A stretch of 64,000 bases of DNA from Sphingobium sp. AP49 (GCF_000281715.2 NZ_CP124576.1:937501-1001500), one strand, 5' to 3'. Positions 44,486 through 53,965 are shown, counted from the first letter of the stretch. Made by a program: numbers and translations. The notes: generated from the sequence alone by a model not told the origin.

Positions 44486-45664
44486 ATGCATCTTCCTGGA
44501 CCGACCGAAGCCTTTGCCTTGTTCGACGATGCCCGTGTGCATGGCGCGGCGCCGGCGCGCCTGTATCGCGATCCGGTGTCGGTTATCGCGGCGTGGCGGA
44601 TGGAAGAGGTCCAGCCCGCGCTCGATCGGGTGGCGGAAGCGAGCGAGGCCGGCCTGCATGTGGCCGGCTATCTGAGTTACGAAGCGGGGCTGGCGCTGGA
44701 GGATCGGTTGGCGCCTATCGCCCATCGCAAGCCCAAGGATGGGCCACAGCCCATGCCGCTGCTTTGGTTCGGGCTGTTCGAGGGCTGTCGCCTGATCCCA
44801 GCCGACAGCGTCGAGGCGCTGCTGCCCGATCCGGCCGCCGTGAGTGTCGATGCGCCATGGCCGCTTGTCAGCGAGGCCGACTATCGCGCGATGTTCGCCC
44901 GGGTGCAGGATCTGATCCGTGCCGGCGACATTTATCAGGTCAACCTGACTTTCCCCTGCGAGGTCCGTTTCGCGGGGGAGCCATTGGCCCTCTATGCGGC
45001 GCTGCGCCAGCGCGCGCGGGCGGGCTATGGCGGGGTGATGAACATTGGCGGCCACAGCATACTCTCCTTTTCCCCCGAACTGTTCTTCACCCAGGTACGC
45101 GGACAGCTAACGGCGCGGCCGATGAAGGGAACGGCGACTCGTGACCCGGACCCGGCACAGGATGCCGCGTTGGCACAGGCGCTGGCCGTTGATCCCAAGC
45201 AGCAGGCTGAAAATCTGATGATTGTCGATCTGCTGCGTAATGACCTGTCCCGGGTTGCCCGCGCCGGATCGGTGACCGTGCCCGACCTGTTCAAGGTCGA
45301 AACCTATCCGACGGTGCATCAGCTGGTATCGACCATACGTGCGCGCGCACTGCCCGGGCTGTCGCCGGTGGACATATTGCGCATCCTGTTTCCCTGTGGT
45401 TCGATCACCGGCGCCCCCAAAGTGCGGGCGATGGAGATCATCGATGCCGTCGAACCCTTTGCGCGCGGTGTTTATACCGGGGCCATGGGATGGATCGATC
45501 CGGCTGGCGATGCCGCCTTCAATGTTGCCATCCGCACGATTTGCGTTGAAGAAGGTCATGGCGTGGGCCGATTGGGTCTGGGGTCCGGGATCGTGGCGGA
45601 TTCTGAGGCATCGGCCGAATGGGCGGAATGTCTGGCCAAGGGCCGCTTCCTTTCGCTGGCTTGA
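44486..45664 (+). CDS. pabB: Aminodeoxychorismate synthase component I
   Basis: A 392-residue chorismate-binding enzyme. Together with a glutamine amidotransferase (PabA) it makes 4-amino-4-deoxychorismate for folate. The C-terminal chorismate fold has RPMKGTATRD (with the catalytic Lys of the PIKGT-like motif), QQAENLMIVDLLRNDLSRVA, LFPCGSITGAPKVRAMEIID and RLGLGSGIVADSEASAEWAE. The short N-terminus is normal for the compact alphaproteobacterial form. Start at ATG 44486. pabC follows 31 bases later. Confidence 0.92.
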   Translation: MHLPGPTEAFALFDDARVHGAAPARLYRDPVSVIAAWRMEEVQPALDRVAEASEAGLHVAGYLSYEAGLALEDRLAPIAHRKPKDGPQPMPLLWFGLFEGCRLIPADSVEALLPDPAAVSVDAPWPLVSEADYRAMFARVQDLIRAGDIYQVNLTFPCEVRFAGEPLALYAALRQRARAGYGGVMNIGGHSILSFSPELFFTQVRGQLTARPMKGTATRDPDPAQDAALAQALAVDPKQQAENLMIVDLLRNDLSRVARAGSVTVPDLFKVETYPTVHQLVSTIRARALPGLSPVDILRILFPCGSITGAPKVRAMEIIDAVEPFARGVYTGAMGWIDPAGDAAFNVAIRTICVEEGHGVGRLGLGSGIVADSEASAEWAECLAKGRFLSLA

Positions 45665-45695
45665 GATGGATTGTTGTGGGGCTTGAATAGGTTCA

Positions 45696-46319
45696 ATGGG
45701 ATTGGCTGACGGACGGTTCGATCTGCTCGAAACCATGGCCTTCGATCCGCTCGAAGGCGTAAGGTTGCTGGAGCTGCACCTGGAAAGGCTGAAGGCGAGC
45801 GCGGAGGATCTCGGTTTTGCCTTCGACCGCCATAGTGTGCGCAATGAACTCCAGGCGGCCACCTTTCGCCTGCGGGAGCGCAGTCGGCTGCGGCTGCTGG
45901 TGTCGTCCCGCGGTTCCGTGGCGATCGAGGTGCGGGATCATAGAACCTGGCCGCAGGCGATCATGCAGGTCAAGGTCGTGCCGCGTCTTGCCGCTGCCGA
46001 AGATCCTCGCTTGCGCCACAAAACGACGGATCGGTCAATCTATCGGGATGCGCTGCGTCGGGGCGGCACCTATGAGGTGCTGATGACCGACGCACAGGGT
46101 TTTCTCACCGAAGGCTGCTTCTCGTCGATCTTCGTCGAGCGGGGTGACAAGCTGGTGACGCCGCCGGCATCGCGTGGCCTGTTGCGTGGCATATTGCGGC
46201 AGAGCCTGCTCGATATGGGGGAGGCGGTTGAAGGCGATTTGCGTCTTCACGACCTGGAACGGGGCTTCTTCATCGGCAATGCGGCGCGCGGCATGGTGGC
46301 GGCCTCGCTGGCGCGATAG
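45696..46319 (+). CDS. pabC: Aminodeoxychorismate lyase (class IV aminotransferase fold)
   Basis: A 207-residue PLP enzyme that turns aminodeoxychorismate into 4-aminobenzoate and pyruvate. RLRHKTTDRSIYRDAL has the likely PLP Lys, and GTYEVLMTDAQGFLTEGCFS, with the conserved Glu, plus PASRGLLRGILRQSLLDMGE are family landmarks. It is slightly shorter than typical PabC (about 270), lacking the first strand region. It forms an operon with pabB and so supplies folate. Confidence 0.87.
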   Translation: MGLADGRFDLLETMAFDPLEGVRLLELHLERLKASAEDLGFAFDRHSVRNELQAATFRLRERSRLRLLVSSRGSVAIEVRDHRTWPQAIMQVKVVPRLAAAEDPRLRHKTTDRSIYRDALRRGGTYEVLMTDAQGFLTEGCFSSIFVERGDKLVTPPASRGLLRGILRQSLLDMGEAVEGDLRLHDLERGFFIGNAARGMVAASLAR

Positions 46320-46444
46320 TTTTCCTATGACGGATGGAAGCCAATAACCCGCAACTGGCGGTTGCCCCTTCGTCCGTTGCGCACTAAGGACCGCCGCGTC
46401 CGCCCTTGTTGCGGGCAAGGGGATTCTTCAGAAAGATTATTGCC

Positions 46445-47647
46445 ATGAGCCAGACTTCCGCCGCCCTCGGTCGTATCCAGCCTTCTGCCACGCTTGCCAT
46501 GAGCGCGCGGGTGAATGCGCTTAAAGCCGAAGGTGTGGATGTTATTGGCCTGTCGGCCGGCGAGCCCGATTTCGATACGCCCGATTTCGTCAAGGAAGCG
46601 GGCATTGCCGCCATCCGCAACAACCTGACCCGTTACACCGACGTGGACGGTACGGTCGACGTCAAGGAAGCGGTCGCCTTCAAGTTCAAGCGCGATAATG
46701 GCCTGGTCTACAAGCGCAGCCAGATCAGCGTGAACTCGGGTGGCAAGCACACCCTGTTCAACGCGCTGCTGGCCACGGTCGATGCCGGCGATGAAGTCAT
46801 CATCCCGGCGCCTTATTGGGTCAGCTATCCCGATATCGTGAACTTTGCCGGTGGTACCCCGGTCTTCATCGAGGGGCCGGCGAGCCAGGGCTACAAGATT
46901 ACGCCGGCGCAGCTCGATGCCGCCATCACGCCGCGCACCAAGTGGGTGATGCTCAATTCGCCGTCCAACCCGTCGGGCGCCGCCTATTCGGCGACCGAGC
47001 TCAAGGCGCTGGGCGACGTGCTGCTGCGTCATCCCCATGTGCTGGTGATGACCGACGATATGTATGAGCATGTCTGGTACGCCTCGTCGCCTTTCGCGAC
47101 CATCGCCCAGGTCTGCCCCGACCTTTATGATCGTACCCTGACGGTCAATGGCTGCTCCAAGGCCTTCTCGATGACCGGCTGGCGCATCGGCTTTGCCGGT
47201 GGTCCCGAATGGATCATCAAGGCGATGGGCAAGCTGCAGTCGCAGTCGACCAGCAATCCCTGCTCGATCAGCCAGGCTGCCGCCGTCGCCGCGCTGACCG
47301 GCGACCAGGATTTTCTGGAAGAGCGCAACGCGGCCTTCAAGAAGCGTCGCGACATGGTGGTCGCCATGCTGAACGACGCGCCGGGCCTTGATTGCCCGAC
47401 GCCCGAGGGCGCCTTCTATGTCTATCCCGACGCCAGCGGTCTGATCGGCAAGGTAACGCCCAAGGGTGTCAGGATCGACAATGACGAAACGCTGATCGGC
47501 TATTTCCTGGACGAGGCCAAGGTGGCCGCTGTCCATGGCGCGGCCTTCGGCCTCTCGCCGGCCTTCCGCATCAGCTATGCGACGTCGGAAGATGTCCTCA
47601 AAACGGCCTGCGTCCGCATTCAGGAAGCCTGCGCTGCCTTGAAGTAA
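46445..47647 (+). CDS. Aspartate aminotransferase, class I (Ib type)
   Basis: A 400-residue PLP aminotransferase. Substrate-binding VIGLSAGEPDFDTPDFVKEA, the SPSNPSGAAYS motif, and the PLP Lys in GCSKAFSMTGWRIGFAGGP are all present, plus a C-terminal AFRISYATSEDVL with the carboxylate-binding Arg. It converts aspartate and 2-oxoglutarate to oxaloacetate and glutamate and may also take prephenate, as many Ib enzymes do. ATG 46445 follows the binding-site-like AGAAAG. A strong terminator follows. Confidence 0.9.
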   Translation: MSQTSAALGRIQPSATLAMSARVNALKAEGVDVIGLSAGEPDFDTPDFVKEAGIAAIRNNLTRYTDVDGTVDVKEAVAFKFKRDNGLVYKRSQISVNSGGKHTLFNALLATVDAGDEVIIPAPYWVSYPDIVNFAGGTPVFIEGPASQGYKITPAQLDAAITPRTKWVMLNSPSNPSGAAYSATELKALGDVLLRHPHVLVMTDDMYEHVWYASSPFATIAQVCPDLYDRTLTVNGCSKAFSMTGWRIGFAGGPEWIIKAMGKLQSQSTSNPCSISQAAAVAALTGDQDFLEERNAAFKKRRDMVVAMLNDAPGLDCPTPEGAFYVYPDASGLIGKVTPKGVRIDNDETLIGYFLDEAKVAAVHGAAFGLSPAFRISYATSEDVLKTACVRIQEACAALK

Positions 47648-47683
47648 TGTGGGTCGGCATCGCCGGCTGTCGATAACCACTTG

Positions 47684-47723
47684 AAAATCCGGGTGCGATC
47701 CTGTCTGGCGCATCCGGATTTTT
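47684..47723 (+). terminator. Terminator after aspartate aminotransferase
   Basis: Arms AAAATCCGGGTGCG and CGCATCCGGATTTTT, with one G-T pair, around an 11-base loop. The T run ends the hairpin. Confidence 0.75.
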
Positions 47724-47956
47724 CGATTGTCTCGAAAATTGAAACGGTCTTTTTCGCACTGCAGCGTCTTGTGATTGGCGCCGCAGGGTCTATATGCCCG
47801 TTGCGTAAAGAAACTGAACTCGGTGACCTTTTGTCGCTTCGTTCCTGTCCTTGGTCGAAATTCGCTAACCGGCGCGATCATGTTCAGACAGGGGCAAGGC
47901 GCCATGCTCTACCGGGCGGTGATCGCGACCGTATCGCGAAACAGAAAGGCTTTGCC
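47724..47956 (+). promoter_or_regulatory. Leader region before small TM protein and msrA
   Basis: A gap of about 230 bases holding the likely promoter of the 53-residue TM protein and msrA. An open frame runs through it in the frame of the small protein, but with no start site or family match. No repeat or operator was seen. Confidence 0.35.
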
Positions 47957-48118
47957 ATGTTGGCGTTCTTGAAATCCGAACTGTTCTTCCGTTTCCTGGG
48001 TGGCTTTGCCATCGGGGCGGTTGCGATGTTCGCGCTTCAGCCCAACAATGAACCGCCGTCGCTGACGTCGACCGCGATTGCCTCGACCGCAACGCCGGGC
48101 AGCAGTGCCGCGCTCTAA
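47957..48118 (+). CDS. Small single-TM protein overlapping msrA (53 aa)
   Basis: ATG 47957 with AAAGG about eight bases upstream opens a 53-residue protein with one membrane segment (FFRFLGGFAIGAVAMFALQP) and a Ser/Thr-rich tail. Its end overlaps the msrA start by 14 bases, suggesting translational coupling. It may help position MsrA at the membrane (inference). No family recognised. Confidence 0.5.
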   Translation: MLAFLKSELFFRFLGGFAIGAVAMFALQPNNEPPSLTSTAIASTATPGSSAAL

Positions 48119-48779
48119 GCGCCTTTTCCTCCTTCCCCTTGCGGCGCTTGCCGCCGTATCTGTCCCATTGCATGCCGAACCCGTCGTCCAGGCGCCGATC
48201 CCGGCGCTGGATGTCGAACCAGGCCGATCGTTGGAAACTGCGGTTTTTGCCGGCGGTTGCTATTGGGGCGTCGAGGGCGTTTTTTCTCATGTGAAGGGTG
48301 TCAGGCTCGCCGTCGCGGGCTTTGCCGGCGGGCCGCGGGGCCGCAAGGTCGATTATGAGACGGTGAGCGGTGGTGATACCGGCTTCGCTGAATCCGTTCG
48401 CGTCACCTATGATCCCCGGGTGGTCAGCTATGGCACGTTGCTGCGGATCTTCTTCTCGGTGATTGCCGACCCCACGACGCTCAATTACCAGCGGCCCGAC
48501 AGCGGCACCCAATATCGCAGCGCCCTTTTTCCGCTCGATGCCGAGCAGAACAAGGTGGCGCGCGCCTATCTGGCGCAACTGGACAAGGCGCGGTTGTGGC
48601 GCGACCCGGTCGTGACCCGTGTGGAGCCGTTTACCGGCTTCCAGGATGCGGCGGCCGATCACCAGGACTTCATGGCCCGCTATCCCTATCACCCCTATAT
48701 TCAGCGCTGGGACATGCCCAAGCTCAAGGCATTTCGGGCTATGTATCCCACGCTCTATCGCGCGGGTCCGTCTGCCTGA
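48105..48779 (+). CDS. msrA: Peptide-methionine (S)-S-oxide reductase MsrA, exported
   Basis: A 224-residue MsrA reducing methionine-S-sulfoxide in proteins. The catalytic Cys52 is in FAGGCYWGVEG, one residue from the usual GCFW. Other landmarks are YETVSGGDTGFAESVRVTYD, QRPDSGTQYRSALFP and AADHQDFMARYP. A signal peptide (RLFLLPLAALAAVSVPLHA) makes it periplasmic, so it protects envelope proteins together with the exported KatG. GTG 48105 was chosen because it begins the leader; TTG 48078 is an alternative. Confidence 0.88.
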   Translation: MPRSKRLFLLPLAALAAVSVPLHAEPVVQAPIPALDVEPGRSLETAVFAGGCYWGVEGVFSHVKGVRLAVAGFAGGPRGRKVDYETVSGGDTGFAESVRVTYDPRVVSYGTLLRIFFSVIADPTTLNYQRPDSGTQYRSALFPLDAEQNKVARAYLAQLDKARLWRDPVVTRVEPFTGFQDAAADHQDFMARYPYHPYIQRWDMPKLKAFRAMYPTLYRAGPSA

Positions 48780-48848
48780 TTTCCATGGCCCTGGTCGCGC
48801 CAAGCGGGGCAGGCTAGATCGGGGGTGCCTTAGCCAAGGGAGCCATCC

Positions 48849-49961
48849 ATGTCCGATATTACAGGCCTGCAACTTCTCTCGACCCTGGCGCAGGATGGTC
48901 GTCTGACCGTTTCACTGGCGCCGCAGACGCTGCCGGCGCCGACCGGGCACGAGGTCGTTCTGCGTGTCGAGGCGGCGCCGATCAATCCGTCCGATCTGGG
49001 CCTGTTGCTTGGCTCGGCCGATGTCGAGAATGCCGAATATGGGGACGGCTATCTGGTCGCGCAGATGCCGGCGGCGGCGGTGCGGGCGATGGTCTCGCGC
49101 ATGAATATGCCCTTGCCGGTCGGTAATGAGGGGGCGGGTACCGTGATCGCGGCCGGGGATGCGCCGGAGGCCAAGGCGCTGCTTGGCAAGCGGGTGACCT
49201 GCGTACCGGGCGGCATGTATGCGCAATATCGGATGGTCGACGCGCGGGCCTGCATGGTCTTGCCCGATGGCGCCACGGCGGAGCAGGGGGCGTCGGCCTT
49301 CGTCAATCCGATGACCGCGCTTGGCTTTGTCGAGACGATGCGGGCAGAGGGGCACAAGGCGCTGGTCCATACCGCCGCCGCCTCCAACCTGGGCCAGATG
49401 CTGGTGAAAATTTGTCGGGAAGACGATGTTCCGCTGGTCAATGTCGTGCGGAGTCCGGGCCAGGTTGCGCTTCTGAGGCAGATCGGTGCCAGCCATGTGG
49501 TCGACAGTTCGGCGGAAGATTTCGCCGATGCGCTCGCGGCTGCACTGGCTGATACCGGTGCAACCATCGTTTTCGATGCTATCGGCGGTGGCACCCTGGT
49601 CAGCCGCATACTGGCCGCGATGGAGCAGGTGGCGAGCGCGGGCGCATCCTATAGCCGCTATGGCTCGGCCACGCTCAAACAGGCCTATATCTACGGTGCG
49701 CTCGATCTGTCGCCCACGATATTGAGTCGCAGTTTCGGGTTCAGTTGGGGTGTGGCGGGCTGGCTGCTGACGCCCTTCCTCGCCAAAGCCGGGGCTGCAA
49801 CGGTGGAGCGGATGCGAGCCCGCGTCCGCGATGGCCTTACCACGACCTTTGCCAGCCATTATAAGGGCCGCATCTCGCTGCGCGATGCGCTGAGCCGTAA
49901 CGTGGTGCTGGCCTATAATGCGCGACGCACCGGTGAGAAATATCTGATCCTGCCTAACTGA
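48849..49961 (+). CDS. Zinc-free MDR-family oxidoreductase (quinone-reductase-like)
   Basis: A 370-residue medium-chain dehydrogenase/reductase. The N-terminal GroES-like part has GHEVVLRVEAAPINPSDLGL, and the NADPH-binding fold has ALVHTAAASNLGQMLVKICR (a variant of the usual GxGxxG) and HVVDSSAEDFADALAAALAD. The structural zinc Cys set of alcohol dehydrogenases is absent, as in quinone reductases and enoyl-acyl reductases. The physiological substrate is unknown. A bidirectional terminator separates it from infC. Confidence 0.8.
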   Translation: MSDITGLQLLSTLAQDGRLTVSLAPQTLPAPTGHEVVLRVEAAPINPSDLGLLLGSADVENAEYGDGYLVAQMPAAAVRAMVSRMNMPLPVGNEGAGTVIAAGDAPEAKALLGKRVTCVPGGMYAQYRMVDARACMVLPDGATAEQGASAFVNPMTALGFVETMRAEGHKALVHTAAASNLGQMLVKICREDDVPLVNVVRSPGQVALLRQIGASHVVDSSAEDFADALAAALADTGATIVFDAIGGGTLVSRILAAMEQVASAGASYSRYGSATLKQAYIYGALDLSPTILSRSFGFSWGVAGWLLTPFLAKAGAATVERMRARVRDGLTTTFASHYKGRISLRDALSRNVVLAYNARRTGEKYLILPN

Positions 49962-49972
49962 GATCAGATAGC

Positions 49973-50006
49973 AAAAAGGGGAGCAGCCCTGCGGCGCTCC
50001 CCTTTT
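49973..50006. terminator. Bidirectional terminator
   Basis: AAAAAGGGGAGC and GCTCCCCTTTT arms around AGCCCTGCGGC, placed between the converging MDR gene and infC. U-rich tails are present on both strands. Confidence 0.8.
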
Positions 50007-50031
50007 GGCATTGCCAGACGGCGTGTGTCGC

Positions 50032-50577
50032 TTATTTCGGCGCCAGCACCATCAGCATCTGGCGGCCTTCCATGCGCGGATAGGCTTCGACCTTTGCGAT
50101 CTCGGCAACATTCTCCGCCACGCGCTGCAGCAGGGCCATGCCAAGCTGCTGGTGGCTGAGTTCGCGGCCGCGGAAGCGCAGGGTGATCTTCACCTTGTCA
50201 CCATCGCCGATGAAGTCGTGGACCTTTTTCATCTTCGTATCATAGTCATGATCGTCGATGTTCGGACGCATCTTGATCTCTTTGAGTTCCTGCGTCTTCT
50301 GGGTCTTTCGGGCGAGATTCGCCTTCTTCTGGGCTTCGTACTTGAACTTGCCGATGTCCAGGAACTTGCAGACTGGCGGATCGGCGTTCGGCGATACCTC
50401 GACCAGGTCCAGGCCAACTTCGGCTGCCTGGTCGATCGCCTCCTGCGTATACATCACGCCCAGATTTTCGCCTTCGTCGTCGATCACGCGCACCTTGGGC
50501 ACGGTGATGAACTCGTTATACCGGGGGCCGGACTTCGGCGGCGGCGCCAGCGGGCGGCGCATCATAGGGGGACGTAT
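50032..50577 (-). CDS. infC: Translation initiation factor IF-3, probable AUA start
   Basis: A complete IF-3 of about 181 residues. IF-3 binds the 30S subunit and proofreads initiation. The N-domain ([20 protein letters not shown]), the linker ([20 protein letters not shown]) and the C-domain ([37 protein letters not shown]) are all intact. The ATG at 50565 has no ribosome binding site, but AGGAG at 50586-50590 lies eight bases before an in-frame ATA at 50575-50577. This fits the non-AUG start used by infC for self-regulation, since IF-3 rejects such codons. The next gene upstream is thrS, as in many bacteria. Confidence 0.92.
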   Translation of the reverse strand: MRPPMMRRPLAPPPKSGPRYNEFITVPKVRVIDDEGENLGVMYTQEAIDQAAEVGLDLVEVSPNADPPVCKFLDIGKFKYEAQKKANLARKTQKTQELKEIKMRPNIDDHDYDTKMKKVHDFIGDGDKVKITLRFRGRELSHQQLGMALLQRVAENVAEIAKVEAYPRMEGRQMLMVLAPK

Positions 50578-50641
50578 AGCAGCTTCTCCTGAGTCTGTTA
50601 AAAACGAGTGGCTCTTAGCGGCTTTTGCGGAAAGCCGAAAG

Positions 50642-50677
50642 GGGTGCGTGGTTCCGTCGCAACGGAATCACGCACCC
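50642..50677 (-). terminator. 16-pair hairpin between thrS and infC
   Basis: Arms GGGTGCGTGGTTCCGT and ACGGAATCACGCACCC, with one G-T pair, enclose CGCA. It lies 15 bases after the thrS stop and about 50 bases before the infC binding site, without a clear T run. It may be a weak terminator, a processing site or part of infC control. Confidence 0.55.
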
Positions 50678-50692
50678 TGTGGCATTGCTGCC

Positions 50693-52684
50693 TCAGCGCA
50701 TATCGGGGGCGCGTGCGTCTTTTTCAAGACGGGCAATCACTTCGCTCAGCGAAAGCATGGTCTGGCCGTCCTTGCCCAACTCGCGCAACGCCACCGTGCC
50801 TTCGTCCGCCTCGCGGCGGCCGACGACCAGCAGGTTGGGTACCTTGGCCAGCGAATGTTCGCGCACCTTGTAGTTGATCTTCTCGTTGCGGACATCGACT
50901 TCGGCACGGATGCCGGCGGCGCGCAGCTTCTCGACCACGTCCAGCGCATAGCTGTCCGCATCCGACACGATCGTCGCGACCACCGCCTGCACCGGCGCCA
51001 GCCACAGCGGGAACTTGCCGGCATAATGTTCGATCAGGATGCCGATGAAGCGCTCATAGCTGCCGAAGATCGCGCGGTGGAGCATCACCGGACGGTGGCG
51101 CTCGCCATCTTCGGCAATGTAGCTGGCATCGAGTCGCTCGGGCAGCACGCGGTCCGACTGGATCGTGCCGACCTGCCAGGTGCGGCCGATCGCGTCGGTC
51201 AGGTGCCATTCCAGCTTGGGCGCATAGAAGGCGCCCTCGCCGGGCAGTTCTTCCCAGCCATATTCGGGCGTGTTGAGGCCGGCGGCGGCGACCGCATTGC
51301 GCAGTTCCTCTTCCGCCTTGTCCCACATCTCTTCCGTGCCGAACCGCTTTTCCGGGCGCAGCGCCAGCTTGATCGAATAGGTAAAGCCGAAATCCCGGTA
51401 GATCCGGTCCGCCAGCGCACAGAAATTGCGCACTTCCTCGACGATCTGGTCCTCGCGGCAGAAGATATGCGCATCATCCTGGGTGAACTGGCGCACCCGC
51501 ATCAGGCCGTGCAGCGCGCCATGCGGCTCGTTGCGGTGGCAGCAGCCATTTTCGTAGAAGCGCAGCGGCAGGTCGCGATAGCTCTTGATCCCCTGCTTGA
51601 AGATCAGGATGTGCGCCGGGCAGTTCATCGGCTTCAGGGCCATCCAGTCGGCGGCCTCCGACACCAGCGGCCCTTCATCCTCGACGTTCGGCACTTCGTC
51701 GGGGATGACGAACATATTCTCGCGATATTTGCCCCAGTGACCGGACTGCTCCCACTGGCGCGCGTCCATCACCTGCGGGGTCTTGACCTCGCGATAGCCC
51801 GCATCGTCGATCGCGCGGCGCATATAGGCTTCCAGCTCGCGCCAGATCAGATAGCCCTTGGGGTGCCAGAAGACGCTGCCATGCGCTTCCTGCTGCAAAT
51901 GGAACAGGTCCATCTCGGCGCCCAGCTTGCGATGGTCGCGCTTGCCGGCCTCTTCCAGTCGCGTCAGATGCTCATTGAGCTGCTTCTTGTTGAGCCAGCC
52001 GGTGCCATAGATGCGGCTCAGCATCGCATTCTTCTGGTCGCCGCGCCAATAGGCGCCCGACACGCGGGTCAGCTTGAACGCGGCCGGGTCCAGCTTGCCG
52101 GTGGAGGCCAGATGCGGGCCGCGGCACATGTCGTACCAGCCGTCGCCACTATGATAGACGGTCAGCTCCTCGCCCTGCGGCAGTTCGGCGGCCCACTGTG
52201 CCTTGAAGGTTTCGCCGGCGGCTTCCCACTGCGCGATCAGCGTGTCGCGGGCGATGACTTCGCGGCGCAGCGGCTTGTTGGCGGCGATGATCTTGCGCAT
52301 CTCCGCCTCGATCGCGGGCAGGTCTTCCTCGGTGAAGGGGCGATCCTTGGGCGCGAAGTCATAATAGAAACCATCGTCGGTCGCCGGGCCGAAGGTGATC
52401 TGCGTGCCGGGGAACAGCGCCTGCACCGCTTCGGCCAGGACGTGCGCGAAATCGTGGCGCGCCAGTTCCAGCGCGTCGGCCTCGTCCTTCGCGGTCACGA
52501 GGGCCAGTTGCGAATCCTGTTCCAGCGGGCGCATGATGTCGCGCAGCTCGCCGTCGACCTTCGCGGCGATCGCCGCCTTGGCCAGGCCCGGCCCGATCGC
52601 CGCTGCAATGTCCGCCGGAGTAGTGCCGGGCGCGACTTCACGCACGGAACCATCGGGCAGGGTGATCTTGAGCATGGCGGACAC
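50693..52684 (-). CDS. thrS: Threonyl-tRNA synthetase
   Basis: A 663-residue class II synthetase charging tRNA-Thr. Order: TGS domain ([20 protein letters not shown]), editing domain (about 70-240, with [20 protein letters not shown]), catalytic core with the zinc ligands in [24 protein letters not shown] and [20 protein letters not shown], and the anticodon-binding domain ([20 protein letters not shown]). Length is normal. GTG 52684 or ATG 52675 may start it. infC follows. Confidence 0.95.
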   Translation of the reverse strand: MSAMLKITLPDGSVREVAPGTTPADIAAAIGPGLAKAAIAAKVDGELRDIMRPLEQDSQLALVTAKDEADALELARHDFAHVLAEAVQALFPGTQITFGPATDDGFYYDFAPKDRPFTEEDLPAIEAEMRKIIAANKPLRREVIARDTLIAQWEAAGETFKAQWAAELPQGEELTVYHSGDGWYDMCRGPHLASTGKLDPAAFKLTRVSGAYWRGDQKNAMLSRIYGTGWLNKKQLNEHLTRLEEAGKRDHRKLGAEMDLFHLQQEAHGSVFWHPKGYLIWRELEAYMRRAIDDAGYREVKTPQVMDARQWEQSGHWGKYRENMFVIPDEVPNVEDEGPLVSEAADWMALKPMNCPAHILIFKQGIKSYRDLPLRFYENGCCHRNEPHGALHGLMRVRQFTQDDAHIFCREDQIVEEVRNFCALADRIYRDFGFTYSIKLALRPEKRFGTEEMWDKAEEELRNAVAAAGLNTPEYGWEELPGEGAFYAPKLEWHLTDAIGRTWQVGTIQSDRVLPERLDASYIAEDGERHRPVMLHRAIFGSYERFIGILIEHYAGKFPLWLAPVQAVVATIVSDADSYALDVVEKLRAAGIRAEVDVRNEKINYKVREHSLAKVPNLLVVGRREADEGTVALRELGKDGQTMLSLSEVIARLEKDARAPDMR

Positions 52685-52813
52685 GGGGGGTCTTTCTGTG
52701 AAATGTTCAGGTTGCGCGGCCCAAAAAGCCGCGCCTTCCCCATAAATGGGCGGTCTGCCCTGTCAATAGAAGCCCTCTTGCCAAGAGTCATCCTCGGGCG
52801 CATGTTTTATGTA

Positions 52814-52831
52814 CTGATATATCATTATCAG
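52814..52831 (+). promoter_or_regulatory. Inverted repeat upstream of exbD
   Basis: CTGATA and TATCAG arms, six bases apart (CTGATATATCATTATCAG), just ahead of the exbD ribosome binding site. The GATA/ATC core resembles Fur-type iron boxes, which is fitting for a TonB-system gene, but the identity is inference. Confidence 0.55.
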
Positions 52832-52845
52832 TGCAGGAGGGACTT

Positions 52846-53283
52846 ATGGCTTTGAGCTTTGCAGAATCCCGTGGCGCGCAGGACGTTGTGCCGATGGGCG
52901 AGATGAACACGACGCCGCTGATCGACGTCCTGCTCGTGTTGCTGATCATGTTCATCATCACCATCCCGATCCAGACCCACAGTATCGGCGTCGATCTGCC
53001 TCAGGCGCAGACCGATACGCATTCGCCCTTGCCCGATCCGGTGAAGAACAAGGTGACGATTGATGCGCAGGGCGTGATCCGGTGGAACGGTGCGGCGGTA
53101 GATCGGTTCAGGCTTCGCCAATATCTGGCCGCGTCGATGCGGATGCCGGTAGAGCCGGCCTTGCAGTTCGAGCCCGACGCCGCTGCGCGTTACCTCATCG
53201 TCGATGCCGTGCTTGCCGATATTAAACGCTCGGGCGTGACCAATCTCGGCTTGGTCGGCAATGAACGATATAGCCGATTTTGA
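52846..53283 (+). CDS. ExbD/TolR-family biopolymer transport protein
   Basis: A 145-residue inner-membrane protein with a cytosolic start (SFAESRGAQDVVPMGEMNTT), one TM helix bearing the proton-site Asp in TTPLIDVLLVLLIMFII, and a periplasmic domain. ExbD works with ExbB to feed proton-motive force to TonB. No exbB or tonB gene is adjacent, so it is an orphan. It could serve the TonB receptors in this window (inference). ATG 52846 has AGGAGG upstream. Confidence 0.88.
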   Translation: MALSFAESRGAQDVVPMGEMNTTPLIDVLLVLLIMFIITIPIQTHSIGVDLPQAQTDTHSPLPDPVKNKVTIDAQGVIRWNGAAVDRFRLRQYLAASMRMPVEPALQFEPDAAARYLIVDAVLADIKRSGVTNLGLVGNERYSRF

Positions 53284-53377
53284 CAAGGGTGCTGGATAAA
53301 ATGTAAAGTATCATTGACTCGTTACCTTTCGCTTCTGTAAAGGACGCTTGACCCTTTCAGAGCAGGAGGCACGAGTC

Positions 53378-53965
53378 ATGATCGCCCCGGAACCTATCCA
53401 CCCCTTTCCCTGGCGCATCTGCGCGGCCGCCGCGCTGTTCACGGTGCTGATGGTGGCCGCTGCCGTCGCCGCCAATATCTTCACCATCAGCGGCAACGGC
53501 AAATTGCCGCTGATGGTCCCGGGCCTGCTGGCGCTGGGCTGGCTGATCTGGGAAGCGATGCGGCTGGCGCGGGCCGTGCCGGGATCGGCGATCGCCCGCT
53601 ATATCGGCCGGGTGGTGCCGCTGATGATCGCCAATGTCGTCACCGTGGTCGCGGCCATCACCATCCAGCGCGAATGGCATCCGGCGGGAGTGTGGGCCGT
53701 GCTGGTGGCGTTGCTGCCGGCGCCGCCGCTGATCGGCTTCATCTGGGCGATGGGCCGTCTTCTGGTGGAGGAGGCCGACGAATATCTGCGCATGGTCCAT
53801 GCCCGGCGCGCGCTGATCGCGTCCGGCTTCATGCTGGTGATCACCACCGTCTGGGGCCTGCTCGAAGGATCGGGCCTCGCCCCCCATGCGCCCGCCTATG
53901 CCGCCTTCATCCTGTGGAATCTGGGCCTGCTGCTGGCGCCGGTCATTCCCGGTGGCCGGGCATGA
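53378..53965 (+). CDS. Six-TM hypothetical membrane protein
   Basis: A 195-residue membrane protein with about six TM segments (AAAALFTVLMVAAAVAANIF, PLMVPGLLALGWLIWEAMRL, VVPLMIANVVTVVAAITIQ, WAVLVALLPAPPLIGFIWAM, ALIASGFMLVITTVWGLLEG, AAFILWNLGLLLAPVIPGG). ATG 53378 has CAGGAGGC upstream. No family was recognised. Its stop overlaps the XRE regulator start in ATGA, so the two are co-expressed, as in membrane sensor plus small Cro-like regulator pairs. Confidence 0.7.
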   Translation: MIAPEPIHPFPWRICAAAALFTVLMVAAAVAANIFTISGNGKLPLMVPGLLALGWLIWEAMRLARAVPGSAIARYIGRVVPLMIANVVTVVAAITIQREWHPAGVWAVLVALLPAPPLIGFIWAMGRLLVEEADEYLRMVHARRALIASGFMLVITTVWGLLEGSGLAPHAPAYAAFILWNLGLLLAPVIPGGRA

